Source: Sphingobacterium phlebotomi
GTDB taxonomy: Bacteria > Bacteroidota > Bacteroidia > Sphingobacteriales > Sphingobacteriaceae
Direction of reading: 5' to 3'
NCBI RefSeq assembly: GCF_008180195.1
Contig: NZ_VTAV01000014.1
Coordinates: forward strand, 1 to 64,000
Length of the DNA stretch: 64,000 nucleotides
This document shows, piece by piece, positions 26,777-35,554 of this stretch. A model generated the notes under the pieces. That model was not told the DNA's origin, ran no database searches, and was given only the letters and a program-made list of their open reading frames with translations. Position numbers and translations under genes: made by a program. Positions within the stretch are counted from its first letter, which is position 1. Each line of letters begins with the position of its first letter.

Positions 26777-28420
26777 TCTTAAAAAAACGGTTTCTCCCGC
26801 AATTACAGTACGTAACGTTTTTATATCACGTAACTGATTGTCGGGGGCTGTCATGATGTCTTCATCCAGTATAATGAAGTCGGCATCTTTCCCACGCTCG
26901 ATGCTGCCGCGCTTCTTTTCTTGGAAACAGGAAAAAGCAGCCCATATGGTCATTCCTCGTAGCGCTTCTTCTCTTGTTATGGCATTTTCCATTTGAAAAC
27001 CACCGGCTGGAAACCCATTTTTGTCGACGCGAGTTACAGCAGCATGAAAGCCATATAGTGGATTGAAATGCTCTACAGGAAAATCACTTCCCAGAGCTAG
27101 TTTCCCATATTGCTCCAATAATGTTTTATAAGCATAAGCTCCTTTTACCCGCTCAGCACCCAAACGACTTTCAGCCCAATACATGTCGGAAGTCGCATGT
27201 GTAGGTTGGACAGATGGGATGATACGGAATTGGGCAAATTTGGAAAAATCAGAAGGCGATACAACTTGGGCATGTTCGATTCGCCATCGTTTCTTTTCAC
27301 CATTTTTTAGGTATTTACCATAAATATCCAATACCAATCTGTTTGCTGAATCCCCTATTGCATGCGTACTGATTTGAAAAGGCGTTTTTATTATTTTTCT
27401 TATGATGTCATCTAGCTCTTTGGGGCTTTGCAAAAGGAATCCTTGTGTAAGGGAGTCATCGCTATAAGGCTCAAATAAGAAAGCACCGCGGGAACCCAAT
27501 GCACCATCAGCCATAAGCTTTACAGAACGGATGGTTAAACGCTCCGATTCATAAATCCCCTCTCGGATATATCGCTCAATATCTCGGGCATTCCCACCAA
27601 TCATCGCATAATTTCTTATTTTTAAGGAATCCTGCTGGTAGAATTTCTTAAGATGTTCTAATTCTTCCAAAGAAAGTCCTGCTTCTACGATAGATGTTAG
27701 TCCCACAGAAAACAAAGAATCTTGTGCTTTGCGTAGTCCTAATAATAAATGATGTTCTTCAGACACAGGGATATGACGGGAAACCAATTCCATTGCGTTA
27801 TCTATTAATATACCCGTTAAGTTGCCTAAGCTGTCAACGGCCATTAGACCTCCCGGAACAGGACGGGTGGTGTCCAACTGTGCTATATGTAGTGCTTTGC
27901 TATTTACTAAAGCAGTATGATAATCGACACGTGAAAGAAAAATCGACGTTTCGGGAAAATATTTATCTAAGCTGTCTTTTGTAGGGAAGCTTTTATCTTC
28001 CCATAGATTCTGATCCCATCCTCTTCCAATAATCCAACGCTTATCCGGATTTTCTTGCTGGTAAACGATCAGTTTTTTGATGACTTCATCATAGGATTTC
28101 GTACCATTGAGATTAACCTGTTCCAACATATCTGCCAACATTAAAAAATGGGCATGAGCATCATAAAAACCAGGATATATTGCTTTTCCCCCTGCATCAA
28201 TAACTTCTTTCGCTACATATTTATTTTGAATTTCTTCCGAAGTGCCCATATCGACAAATATGCCTCCTTTGATAGCGAATGCTTCTTTTTGAGAAAACAC
28301 AGAGTCTACCGTGTAGACTTTTGCATTATAAACGATAAGATCGACTTCTTTATTGGTTGTGCATCGAACCATAAAGAGCGCGGAAATAAAAAGCAATAAG
28401 AAGGAGTATAATCGTTTCAT
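26771..28420 (-). CDS. Amidohydrolase family lipoprotein (YtcJ-like)
   Basis: A metal-dependent hydrolase of the amidohydrolase superfamily with the YtcJ/AmdA-like layout: N-terminal beta-sandwich (DLIVYNAKVYTVD), metal-binding HxH (DAHAHF), then WRIEHAQ, STHAIGDSA and LGSDFPVE carrying further metal ligands. The start at 28420 gives MKRLYSFLLLF with lipobox MVRC (cysteine near residue 20), so the 549-residue protein is a predicted lipoprotein; an in-frame ATG seven codons upstream is also possible. The substrate is unknown. It is downstream of the bacilliredoxin but separated by a terminator. Confidence 0.87.
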   Translation of the reverse strand: MKRLYSFLLLFISALFMVRCTTNKEVDLIVYNAKVYTVDSVFSQKEAFAIKGGIFVDMGTSEEIQNKYVAKEVIDAGGKAIYPGFYDAHAHFLMLADMLEQVNLNGTKSYDEVIKKLIVYQQENPDKRWIIGRGWDQNLWEDKSFPTKDSLDKYFPETSIFLSRVDYHTALVNSKALHIAQLDTTRPVPGGLMAVDSLGNLTGILIDNAMELVSRHIPVSEEHHLLLGLRKAQDSLFSVGLTSIVEAGLSLEELEHLKKFYQQDSLKIRNYAMIGGNARDIERYIREGIYESERLTIRSVKLMADGALGSRGAFLFEPYSDDSLTQGFLLQSPKELDDIIRKIIKTPFQISTHAIGDSANRLVLDIYGKYLKNGEKKRWRIEHAQVVSPSDFSKFAQFRIIPSVQPTHATSDMYWAESRLGAERVKGAYAYKTLLEQYGKLALGSDFPVEHFNPLYGFHAAVTRVDKNGFPAGGFQMENAITREEALRGMTIWAAFSCFQEKKRGSIERGKDADFIILDEDIMTAPDNQLRDIKTLRTVIAGETVFLRQ

Positions 28421-28458
28421 GAGGACAAGTTGTTGTTTCATTTTATATATCGCAAAAT

Positions 28459-28494
28459 AAAAAAGCTCTCCGATAAAACACAGGAGAGCCTTTT
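28459..28494 (-). terminator. Terminator of the bacilliredoxin gene
   Basis: Read on the minus strand, GCTCTCC/GGAGAGC with an 11-nt loop is followed by six T residues, about 25 bp after the bacilliredoxin stop codon. Confidence 0.82.
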
Positions 28495-28518
28495 CATTCA
28501 AAAATCAAAATGTAATGA

Positions 28519-28929
28519 TTAGCAGTACTCGTCGAAAGCTGCAATAAGATTATCTGCTATCATTTGTGCAGGTCGTCCTTCAATCATGTGTCTTTCGATC
28601 ATGTGTACCAACTTACCATCTTTGAACAAGGCCATCGCTGGGGAAGAAGGAGGGTAAGGAAGCATATACTCCCGCGCTTTATCTACAGCGTCTTTTTCCA
28701 TGCCAGCAAAAACAGTTACCAATTTGCTGGGCTTTTTGCCGTTTTCTACAGCAAAGCGTGCAGCAGGACGGGCATTTGCTGCAGCACATCCACAAACGGA
28801 ATTAACGACAACAAATACAGTTCCTTCAGATGGAATTTCCGTATCTACATCTTCCACTGTTTTTAATTCTTGAAATCCCGCGTCTACCAACTCTTGGCGC
28901 ATCGGAGCGACTAAATATTCTGGATACAT
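28519..28929 (-). CDS. BrxA/BrxB family bacilliredoxin (YphP/YqiW)
   Basis: A 136-residue thioredoxin-fold protein with the CGC active site in VVNSVCGCAAANARP (cysteines near residues 46 and 48), the hallmark of the DUF1094 family. In Bacillus such proteins remove bacillithiol from mixed disulfides; in Bacteroidota they are widespread and thought to act similarly on low-molecular-weight thiols. The ending FDEYC adds a C-terminal cysteine. It is a single gene with its own terminator. Confidence 0.92.
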   Translation of the reverse strand: MYPEYLVAPMRQELVDAGFQELKTVEDVDTEIPSEGTVFVVVNSVCGCAAANARPAARFAVENGKKPSKLVTVFAGMEKDAVDKAREYMLPYPPSSPAMALFKDGKLVHMIERHMIEGRPAQMIADNLIAAFDEYC

Positions 28930-29082
28930 CTCTCTCTTAAAAAGTAAAGTTAAAAAATATAGGCAGGAGATAAAGGATAATAAACCTCGTTGCCATATTA
29001 CAAAGGTAATGGATTATCTGTCTCCAATCAAGACGTTATCCTCAAGATAATGTCAGATTTAGGGGAATAGTATACCTATCTT

Positions 29083-29113
29083 TTTGATTTGAGTTGGTTA
29101 TCAGCTATTTTTG
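29083..29113 (+). promoter_or_regulatory. Consensus Bacteroidota promoter of ahcY
   Basis: TTTG at 29083-29086 is separated by exactly 19 bp from TATTTTTG at 29106-29113, a full match to TTTG-N19-TAnnTTTG. Transcription would start near 29120, leaving a leader of about 20 bases before the ATG at 29139. No SAM or SAH riboswitch fits in so short a leader. Confidence 0.75.
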
Positions 29114-29138
29114 TATTTCCATAAAAAAATAGAACAAT

Positions 29139-30455
29139 ATGTCAACAATTGAAACAACGTATGTCCCTTACAAGGTAAAAGATATCTCTTTGGCGGAGTG
29201 GGGAAGAAAAGAAATAGAATTGGCGGAAGCCGAAATGCCAGGATTGATGAGCCTGCGCCAAGAGTATGGAGCCGCTAAGCCATTACAAGGGGCTCGAATT
29301 GCAGGTTGCTTACACATGACGATACAGACAGCTGTTTTGATAGAAACTTTAGTGGAATTGGGTGCAGAGGTGAGTTGGTCATCGTGTAATATCTTTTCAA
29401 CACAGGATCATGCAGCCGCTGCCATTGCTGCGGCAGGTATCCCGGTATATGCATGGAAAGGATTAACTGAAGAAGAGTTTAACTGGTGTATCGAGCAAAC
29501 CTTATTTTTCGGAGAAGAGCGTAAGCCCTTGAATATGATCTTAGACGATGGTGGAGATTTGACGAATATGGTATTCGATAAATTTCCCGAATTAATCGAC
29601 GAAATCAAAGGATTATCTGAGGAGACAACTACAGGTGTCCATCGTCTTTATGAGCGATATAAAAAGGGCACATTGCATTTACCGGCAATCAATGTAAACG
29701 ACTCGGTTACAAAATCTAAGTTTGATAATAAATACGGCTGTCGTGAATCGTTAGTAGATGCTATTCGTCGTGCAACCGACTTGATGTTGGCTGGAAAAGT
29801 TGCGGTTGTAGCGGGCTATGGAGATGTTGGTAAAGGATCCGCGGAATCATTGCGTTCGGCTGGTGTACGTGTTATCGTGACGGAAATTGATCCGATTTGT
29901 GCATTGCAGGCTGCAATGGAAGGCTTTGAAGTGAAGAAAATGGCAGATGCAGTAAAAGAAGCCAATATCGTTGTTACGACGACCGGTAATAAAGACATTA
30001 TTCGTGCGGATCATTTTAAAGCAATGAAAGATAAAACGGTAGTGTGTAATATCGGACATTTTGATAATGAAATTGATGTTGCTTGGTTAAATAATACTTA
30101 TGGCGATACAAAAGTCGAGATAAAACCGCAAGTGGACAAGTATACGGTAGATGGGAAAGACATTATCCTATTGGCAGAAGGTCGTTTGGTGAATTTAGGT
30201 TGTGCAACCGGCCACCCGTCTTTTGTGATGTCAAATTCATTCACAAACCAAACATTAGCACAGATTGAGCTGTGGACGAACAACGGTCAATACGAGAAAA
30301 AAGTGTATACGCTCCCTAAGCATTTAGATGAAAAAGTGGCACGTTTGCACCTGGCACATATCGGTGTAGAACTGGATACCTTAACCGAAGACCAAGCTGC
30401 CTATATCGGCGTAACGGTGGAGGGGCCCTATAAACCCGAAGCGTATCGTTATTAG
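29139..30455 (+). CDS. ahcY: Adenosylhomocysteinase
   Basis: Hydrolyses S-adenosylhomocysteine to adenosine and homocysteine, recycling the product of methyltransferases. The NAD-binding motif VAGYGDVGKGSAESL, the substrate motif CNIFSTQDHAAAA and the C-terminal EGPYKPEAYRY with the conserved lysine and tyrosine are present. At 438 residues it lacks the roughly 40-residue insertion seen in some long bacterial and plant forms. It is a single gene with a consensus promoter and a strong terminator. Confidence 0.98.
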   Translation: MSTIETTYVPYKVKDISLAEWGRKEIELAEAEMPGLMSLRQEYGAAKPLQGARIAGCLHMTIQTAVLIETLVELGAEVSWSSCNIFSTQDHAAAAIAAAGIPVYAWKGLTEEEFNWCIEQTLFFGEERKPLNMILDDGGDLTNMVFDKFPELIDEIKGLSEETTTGVHRLYERYKKGTLHLPAINVNDSVTKSKFDNKYGCRESLVDAIRRATDLMLAGKVAVVAGYGDVGKGSAESLRSAGVRVIVTEIDPICALQAAMEGFEVKKMADAVKEANIVVTTTGNKDIIRADHFKAMKDKTVVCNIGHFDNEIDVAWLNNTYGDTKVEIKPQVDKYTVDGKDIILLAEGRLVNLGCATGHPSFVMSNSFTNQTLAQIELWTNNGQYEKKVYTLPKHLDEKVARLHLAHIGVELDTLTEDQAAYIGVTVEGPYKPEAYRY

Positions 30456-30469
30456 AAAGATAACGAATA

Positions 30470-30502
30470 AAAAATCCTGTCGAACATCCGACAGGATTTT
30501 TT
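30470..30502 (+). terminator. Terminator of ahcY
   Basis: A perfect stem of about 12 bp (AAAATCCTGTCG with CGACAGGATTTT), loop AACATC, ending in a T-run, 15 bp after the ahcY stop codon. Confidence 0.9.
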
Positions 30503-30513
30503 ATCTTTAAGGT

Positions 30514-30987
30514 ATGAAAATGTGGAAAATTACGGTTCCTATAATAACACTACTGTGTTTGGCGTCTTGTTCTTTTTTGTATCCGATAATACTCGTCAAT
30601 CAATTGGATGAACATATTGTATTGGATGTTACCTTTAAAGATATTGCCGATACTTCCAATCTACGCTTGACTTATATACCTTCCGCTGATTTAGATAATG
30701 AATACAGATTTATTTCGCTTCATGACAGACGGAAAGAAAATTTGCCTTATCAATTGATTGAGAGCGATAAGATTCGCGTAGTTATTCCCGCTGATTATAC
30801 TGTCAATATCATTTCAAAAATCAATGGATTCCCTGATTATTTTAAAGAATGTAGGATCCTGGCAAAGGATAAAGAACTGGTGATGGATGAAGAAACCATG
30901 AAGGATATGTTGAAAAGGAAACGAATTTATGACTTCATTGGACTGAAAAAGTATCTTAAAATAAATGATGCGGTGTTTCGTCAATAA
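30514..30987 (+). CDS. Small lipoprotein of unknown function
   Basis: A 157-residue predicted lipoprotein: positively charged N-terminus, hydrophobic core and lipobox LASC (cysteine near residue 19). The mature part is beta-rich to about residue 110 and then charged and helical (MDEETMKDMLKRKR). I do not recognise the family. The start codon is only 11 bp after the ahcY terminator. Its last 32 bp overlap the convergent kinase gene, so the two 3' ends share sequence. Confidence 0.65.
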   Translation: MKMWKITVPIITLLCLASCSFLYPIILVNQLDEHIVLDVTFKDIADTSNLRLTYIPSADLDNEYRFISLHDRRKENLPYQLIESDKIRVVIPADYTVNIISKINGFPDYFKECRILAKDKELVMDEETMKDMLKRKRIYDFIGLKKYLKINDAVFRQ

Positions 30988-31504
30988 ATAAACGGACAGC
31001 ATCTACACCGTTTTTTAGTCTTTCATCGCCTGTTCCCGAAATAATTTTATACGAGGCGTCCAACGCTTCCAATTCTTTTTTCCAGATACGCATAAAATGT
31101 TCCCGTTGTTCCGGAAAATCCCGTAAGGGGTCATCTTCCCACGGTAAATCAATATTCATGAGTAAATAAAAATCGTATTTTCTGGCGTTGATTTCGTCGG
31201 TTACTTCTTTGGGTGTACTCGCAAAAAGGTGGTCGCACCAAATTTTTACAGTTAGCATCGTAGTGTCGCAAACCAACACATTATTTCTTACTAACGGAAT
31301 CAACGAATCTTCGAGTGCAACCTGTCCGTAGAACATGTTCACTTCATCCTGTAAAGTATATTGCCTGTTGAGATTCCTGCAATAATATCGAGCATACTCG
31401 GGTACACATACTGTTCCGAGGACATGTGCAAGATGTTGTGCCATCGTCGATTTTCCGGTAGATTCGGGACCGACAACCGCAATTTTCTTAATAATATCAA
31501 CCAC
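30956..31504 (-). CDS. NadR/nicotinamide riboside kinase-like ATPase
   Basis: A 182-residue P-loop protein (VVGPESTGKST at about residues 11-21) with VPEYARYY, a motif of the NadR kinase domain, and the DTTMLTVKIWCDHLF and LLMNIDLPWEDDPLRD blocks. The NadR-type domain phosphorylates nicotinamide riboside in NAD salvage; here it stands alone, without the adenylyltransferase domain. The start codon is GTG. Its C-terminal 32 bp overlap the convergent lipoprotein gene. No pnuC transporter is adjacent. The exact substrate is inferred. Confidence 0.82.
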   Translation of the reverse strand: MVDIIKKIAVVGPESTGKSTMAQHLAHVLGTVCVPEYARYYCRNLNRQYTLQDEVNMFYGQVALEDSLIPLVRNNVLVCDTTMLTVKIWCDHLFASTPKEVTDEINARKYDFYLLMNIDLPWEDDPLRDFPEQREHFMRIWKKELEALDASYKIISGTGDERLKNGVDAVRLFIDETPHHLF

Positions 31505-31568
31505 TGTATAATCGTTTGTACAATTATACTAAAACCTACCTAAAGAACATCATTCGATTGTAAATCGA

Positions 31569-32042
31569 CTATTGTACCATTTTATTGGCGCAATTTGTAC
31601 TGGCGAATGACTCCGGTTTGGCCCGAAATTGAAACCCCATGCCCATGATATATCCCATCGCTTCTTTTAACGCTATATTGGATTCGAAATTGGGATTGGT
31701 GTTAATGTCGGCATGCACTTCAAGGTCGATATGGTATTGGTCAAGAAGTGGACATAATTGGTAAGCGATATCAATGGATTTTTGGACTTCGGTAAGCATA
31801 CGTTCTTTAATGCTTAGCCGACGGAAGATTTTGTCGCGGTTGATGAACATGAAGCCTCCTTTATGTTCGCGTAGGAAAACGATCACGGTAGCAAATTCAA
31901 CAATTCCTCGCTTTACTTGCGAGTCCGTACCGATGTATACTTTTAGTTTGTTACCGAGGTGGATTTCCGTTTTGATAATGTCCTCAACAGCATCGTTGAT
32001 AGAGGCGTGGATTTTCTCGCCATTGTATTTTTGCCAGACCAT
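31569..32042 (-). CDS. YkuK/DUF458 family RNase H-like protein
   Basis: A 157-residue protein with the DUF458 pattern: KVYIGTDSQVKRGIVEFATVI (first acidic residue of an RNase H-like site), VHADINTNPNFESN and a C-terminal GFQFRAKPESFASTNCANK. YkuK proteins have an RNase H fold, but their biochemical role is not established. It is upstream of nothing obviously related; the kinase gene follows after 64 bp on the same strand. Confidence 0.85.
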   Translation of the reverse strand: MVWQKYNGEKIHASINDAVEDIIKTEIHLGNKLKVYIGTDSQVKRGIVEFATVIVFLREHKGGFMFINRDKIFRRLSIKERMLTEVQKSIDIAYQLCPLLDQYHIDLEVHADINTNPNFESNIALKEAMGYIMGMGFQFRAKPESFASTNCANKMVQ

Positions 32043-32146
32043 AGTTGATGATATTTTTGAATAAATCTAATGTTATGTTGTTCATTGTATGTTAATTCTA
32101 TTTTGTTTTTTTGTTATTTAGTTACGGATTAAGATGAGCTCTCTCA

Positions 32147-32791
32147 TCACTCTTTATTTCCGTAAGCCAAATCTCCCGCGTCCCCCAGTCCTGGAACAAT
32201 GTAGGATTTGGATGTCATTTCATTGTCCACATCGCCTACCCAAAGGTGTGCTTCTGGAAGAAACGCACGCACATGTTGAAGCCCCTCTTCGGAAGCAATG
32301 ACGACAGCTATATGAAGCTCTTTAATATTGTATTCGGCGAGGAGATCTTTGCAGCAGAGCACTAAGCTTCTTCCTGTGGCAAGCATGGGATCTGCCATAA
32401 TGAGGATCCTATCATCGAGATTAGGTGTATTGACGTATTTTTTGTACACTTCCATTTCTCCACTCTTTTTGGTATGTCTGTACGCTGCAAAAAAGGCGCT
32501 ATCGGCATGGTCAAACACATTTAACATGCCTTGATGAAAAGGCAAACCCGCCCGCATGATGGTCGCTAATACAGGCTGTTCCTGCAAAACTTGGTGAGAG
32601 GCTGTTCCTAAGGAAGTTTCGACTGTTACCGGTTCGTACTCCAGCGTTTTGCTTATCTCATAGGCGATAATCTCTCCCAAACGTTCTAAGTTTCGTCGAA
32701 AGCGCATGCGATCTTGCTGTATGTTGATATCTCGCAATTCTACTAAATAGTGATTGGCAATGCTGTTTTCTTTCGTCAAGATTGTTACCAT
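32147..32791 (-). CDS. upp: Uracil phosphoribosyltransferase
   Basis: Salvages uracil to UMP using PRPP. The PRPP-binding motif is ADPMLATGRSL, close to the usual DPMLATGGS, and the uracil-binding segment near the C-terminus reads YIVPGLGDAGDLAYG. At 214 residues the length is normal. A hairpin (GATGAG/CTCATC, 32133-32148) overlaps the stop codon but has no T-run. Confidence 0.95.
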   Translation of the reverse strand: MVTILTKENSIANHYLVELRDINIQQDRMRFRRNLERLGEIIAYEISKTLEYEPVTVETSLGTASHQVLQEQPVLATIMRAGLPFHQGMLNVFDHADSAFFAAYRHTKKSGEMEVYKKYVNTPNLDDRILIMADPMLATGRSLVLCCKDLLAEYNIKELHIAVVIASEEGLQHVRAFLPEAHLWVGDVDNEMTSKSYIVPGLGDAGDLAYGNKE

Positions 32792-32934
32792 AGCTGTATA
32801 TTTGATAGCAGCAATTTAGTGAAAAAAACTCTTTTTTCAGCTGTATATCATTATTTATTCATCCTCCTATGCGGCTTGAATAAATCGTGATAGTTTCGTA
32901 CATTTAAGTTTTATTCGGCAACGGAATATTTTTA

Positions 32935-34977
32935 ATGAAATTCAAATTAACATCAGAATACAGACCTACGGGGGACCAGCCACAAGCTATCAAGGAATTA
33001 GTTGTAGGGATAGAGCAACGAGATCAATATCAGACATTACTAGGTGTGACGGGCTCAGGGAAGACATTTACGGTTGCAAACGTCATACAAGAGACGCAGC
33101 GTCCTACGCTTATTCTTAGCCATAATAAAACGTTAGCGGCACAGCTTTACGGAGAGTTTAAGCAGTTTTTTCCTGATAATTCAGTCAATTATTTTGTGTC
33201 CTATTATGACTATTATCAGCCAGAAGCGTTTATAGCTTCATCGAATACCTATATCGAAAAAGATCTCGCGATCAACGAAGAAATTGAAAAATTACGGCTG
33301 GCAACAACTTCTGCATTGATGTCTGGGCGTCGAGATGTGATTGTGGTATCGTCCGTGTCCTGTATATATGGTATGGGAAATCCGGATGATTTTTCGCGAT
33401 CTATTTTTCGTTTTTCGGTAGGCATTACAATCAGCCGAAATGCATTTTTACACCGTCTGGTGGAAATACTCTATGCCCGAACAACAAGTGATTTTAAACG
33501 CGGGACATTTCGGGTTAAAGGAGATATCGTGGATGTATATCCAGCTTATTTGGATAATGCTTTCCGGATTTCGTTTTTTGGTGACGAGATTGACGAACTT
33601 AGTGAAATAGATCCAGTTTCGGGACAAACGATTTCCAGAATGGATGATATAGCCTTGTTTCCCGCCAATCTGTTCGTGACCCCTAAAGAGAAATTTACAC
33701 AGTCTATTTGGGCCATACAGGAAGAGTTAGAACAGCGCAAGGCGCAATTAGAGGGCGATGGTAAGTTGTTGGAGGCCAAACGCTTGGAGGAGCGCGTGAA
33801 TTACGACTTGGAGATGATGCGGGAGCTGGGCTATTGTTCGGGAATAGAAAACTATTCTCGTTTTTTTGACGGACGGCAAGCGGGTATGCGACCGTTCTGT
33901 TTGTTAGATTACTTTCCGGACGATTATCTGTTAGTTATTGATGAAAGTCATGTTACCCTACCCCAGCTACGTGCCATGTATGGCGGCGACCGCTCACGCA
34001 AGATTTCATTGGTTGAACATGGGTTTCGATTACCTGCGGCACTTGATAATCGCCCCCTTAATTTCCCGGAATTTGAATCTTTAACGAATCAAACGATCTA
34101 TGTTTCTGCAACACCTGGTGATTACGAATTGCAGAAAACGGAGGGTGTAGTCGTGGAACAGGTTATCCGTCCCACAGGTTTGTTGGATCCGATCATCGAA
34201 GTGCACCCGGCGATTAATCAAGTTGACGATTTCTTAGAAGAAGTGGATAAAACAATTAAAGAGGGAGGACGGATATTGGCCACCACGCTGACAAAGCGTA
34301 TGGCAGAAGAGTTGACAAAATATATGAGCCGATTGAATATCAAAGTACGCTATATCCATTCGGAAATAAAGACATTGGAACGTGTAGAAATCCTACGAGG
34401 TTTACGATTAGGTGAGTTTGATGTGTTGGTAGGCGTGAACCTGCTGCGTGAAGGACTGGATTTGCCAGAAGTGACGTTGGTTGCCATCCTGGATGCAGAT
34501 AAAGAAGGATTTTTACGATCAGAACGCTCGTTGATTCAAACTATAGGGCGGGCGGCCCGTAATGATAAGGGACGCGTTATCATGTATGCCGATCAAATGA
34601 CGGAAAGTATGCGAGTAACCATTGAGGAGACAAACCGACGTAGGGAGAAGCAGATTGCTTACAACGAAAAGCACGGAATTGTGCCGCGAACAGTGGGTAA
34701 AACGCGTGAAGAAATTTTAGAACAGACTTCGGTTGCAGATTTTAAACCAGGTGAGGCTAAAGCTTACGTAGAACCCGACCCAACGTCACTCATAGCGGCG
34801 GATCCGGTGATGGAATATTTAGGGGATAAGGAGATGAAAAAGGCGGTTGATAACGTACGTAAAAAAATGGAAAAAGCGGCAAAAGAGATGGATTTTCTAG
34901 AGGCGGCAAAGCTACGTGACGAAATGTTTGCCATGGAGAAGCTTTATAAGGAACGCTTTGGAGAAGAAATCAAGTAA
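32935..34977 (+). CDS. uvrB: Excinuclease ABC subunit B
   Basis: The damage-verifying helicase-like subunit of nucleotide excision repair. It has the Walker A motif GVTGSGKTFT (about residues 39-48), the beta-hairpin YYDYYQPEAF, the helicase motif VIDESH and motif VI (QTIGRAARN), with a C-terminal UVR domain (KKMEKAAKEMDFLEAAKLRDE) for UvrC binding. At 680 residues it is complete. uvrC is in the same window at 43818 but not in an operon with it. Confidence 0.98.
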   Translation: MKFKLTSEYRPTGDQPQAIKELVVGIEQRDQYQTLLGVTGSGKTFTVANVIQETQRPTLILSHNKTLAAQLYGEFKQFFPDNSVNYFVSYYDYYQPEAFIASSNTYIEKDLAINEEIEKLRLATTSALMSGRRDVIVVSSVSCIYGMGNPDDFSRSIFRFSVGITISRNAFLHRLVEILYARTTSDFKRGTFRVKGDIVDVYPAYLDNAFRISFFGDEIDELSEIDPVSGQTISRMDDIALFPANLFVTPKEKFTQSIWAIQEELEQRKAQLEGDGKLLEAKRLEERVNYDLEMMRELGYCSGIENYSRFFDGRQAGMRPFCLLDYFPDDYLLVIDESHVTLPQLRAMYGGDRSRKISLVEHGFRLPAALDNRPLNFPEFESLTNQTIYVSATPGDYELQKTEGVVVEQVIRPTGLLDPIIEVHPAINQVDDFLEEVDKTIKEGGRILATTLTKRMAEELTKYMSRLNIKVRYIHSEIKTLERVEILRGLRLGEFDVLVGVNLLREGLDLPEVTLVAILDADKEGFLRSERSLIQTIGRAARNDKGRVIMYADQMTESMRVTIEETNRRREKQIAYNEKHGIVPRTVGKTREEILEQTSVADFKPGEAKAYVEPDPTSLIAADPVMEYLGDKEMKKAVDNVRKKMEKAAKEMDFLEAAKLRDEMFAMEKLYKERFGEEIK

Positions 34978-34987
34978 CAGCTTTACT

Positions 34988-35416
34988 TTATTTCTTCTCT
35001 TCATAGAGAACTTCCTTTTGATGAATCAACGACCAACAATGGTTTTCTTCCACCAGCTTATACTGCTTATTCGCGTATAAACGGGGAGCAATACTATCCA
35101 ATAATACGCTTTCGTCTTCTTCCTTTATGAAAAGTTCTGCCTGCTGCTTGACGGAATCCATCAAGACAAAAGCCGCGGTTTCAAAATTAGTGGACGTGTC
35201 TGTAACGTTCATGGTTATGGTGCCTTCCCAAGGACGAATACATTCTTGCTTGATTTTTGACCAAGTATAACCCGCAGCAAGCAGACAACCGTGCTCATCT
35301 TTCGCTCCACCGATAGGTGGGAGGGAGGAAGAACTGTCTTTAAGCGTGCCCTTCTGGTCAGAACCCTGACAAGAAAAAAGTGTAAACGAAACCAATATGA
35401 GTGCTAGGTACTTCAT
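34988..35416 (-). CDS. Small lipoprotein with CIRPWE motif, unknown function
   Basis: The start at 35416 gives MKYLALILVSFTLFSC, a lipoprotein signal with its cysteine at residue 16; an earlier in-frame start would add 13 charged residues ahead of the signal. The mature part has GCLLAAGYTWSKIKQECIRPW, a motif I recall in several Bacteroidota lipoproteins, with two cysteines that may form a disulfide. The C-terminal part (LYANKQYKLVEENHCWSL) is beta-rich. The 142-residue protein has no assigned role. It converges with uvrB, 10 bp apart. Confidence 0.68.
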   Translation of the reverse strand: MKYLALILVSFTLFSCQGSDQKGTLKDSSSSLPPIGGAKDEHGCLLAAGYTWSKIKQECIRPWEGTITMNVTDTSTNFETAAFVLMDSVKQQAELFIKEEDESVLLDSIAPRLYANKQYKLVEENHCWSLIHQKEVLYEEKK

Positions 35417-35554
35417 TGTATTTTTTCTTTTTACAAATAGACTCCCATAAACCATACCAAAGTCTAATTTAAATAATTTGTTCCGACAAAAATCCTTATT
35501 ACATTTACATTTCTTTAAGCAAGTTATTTTGTTTTTGTCAAATTGCTAAAATAG

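Noticed and set aside
28930..29138. SAM or SAH riboswitch before ahcY
   Set aside because: The consensus promoter leaves a leader of about 20 bases, too short for a riboswitch, and no conserved core is readable.
32133..32148. Terminator of upp
   Set aside because: The 6-bp hairpin overlaps the stop codon and has no following T-run on the minus strand.
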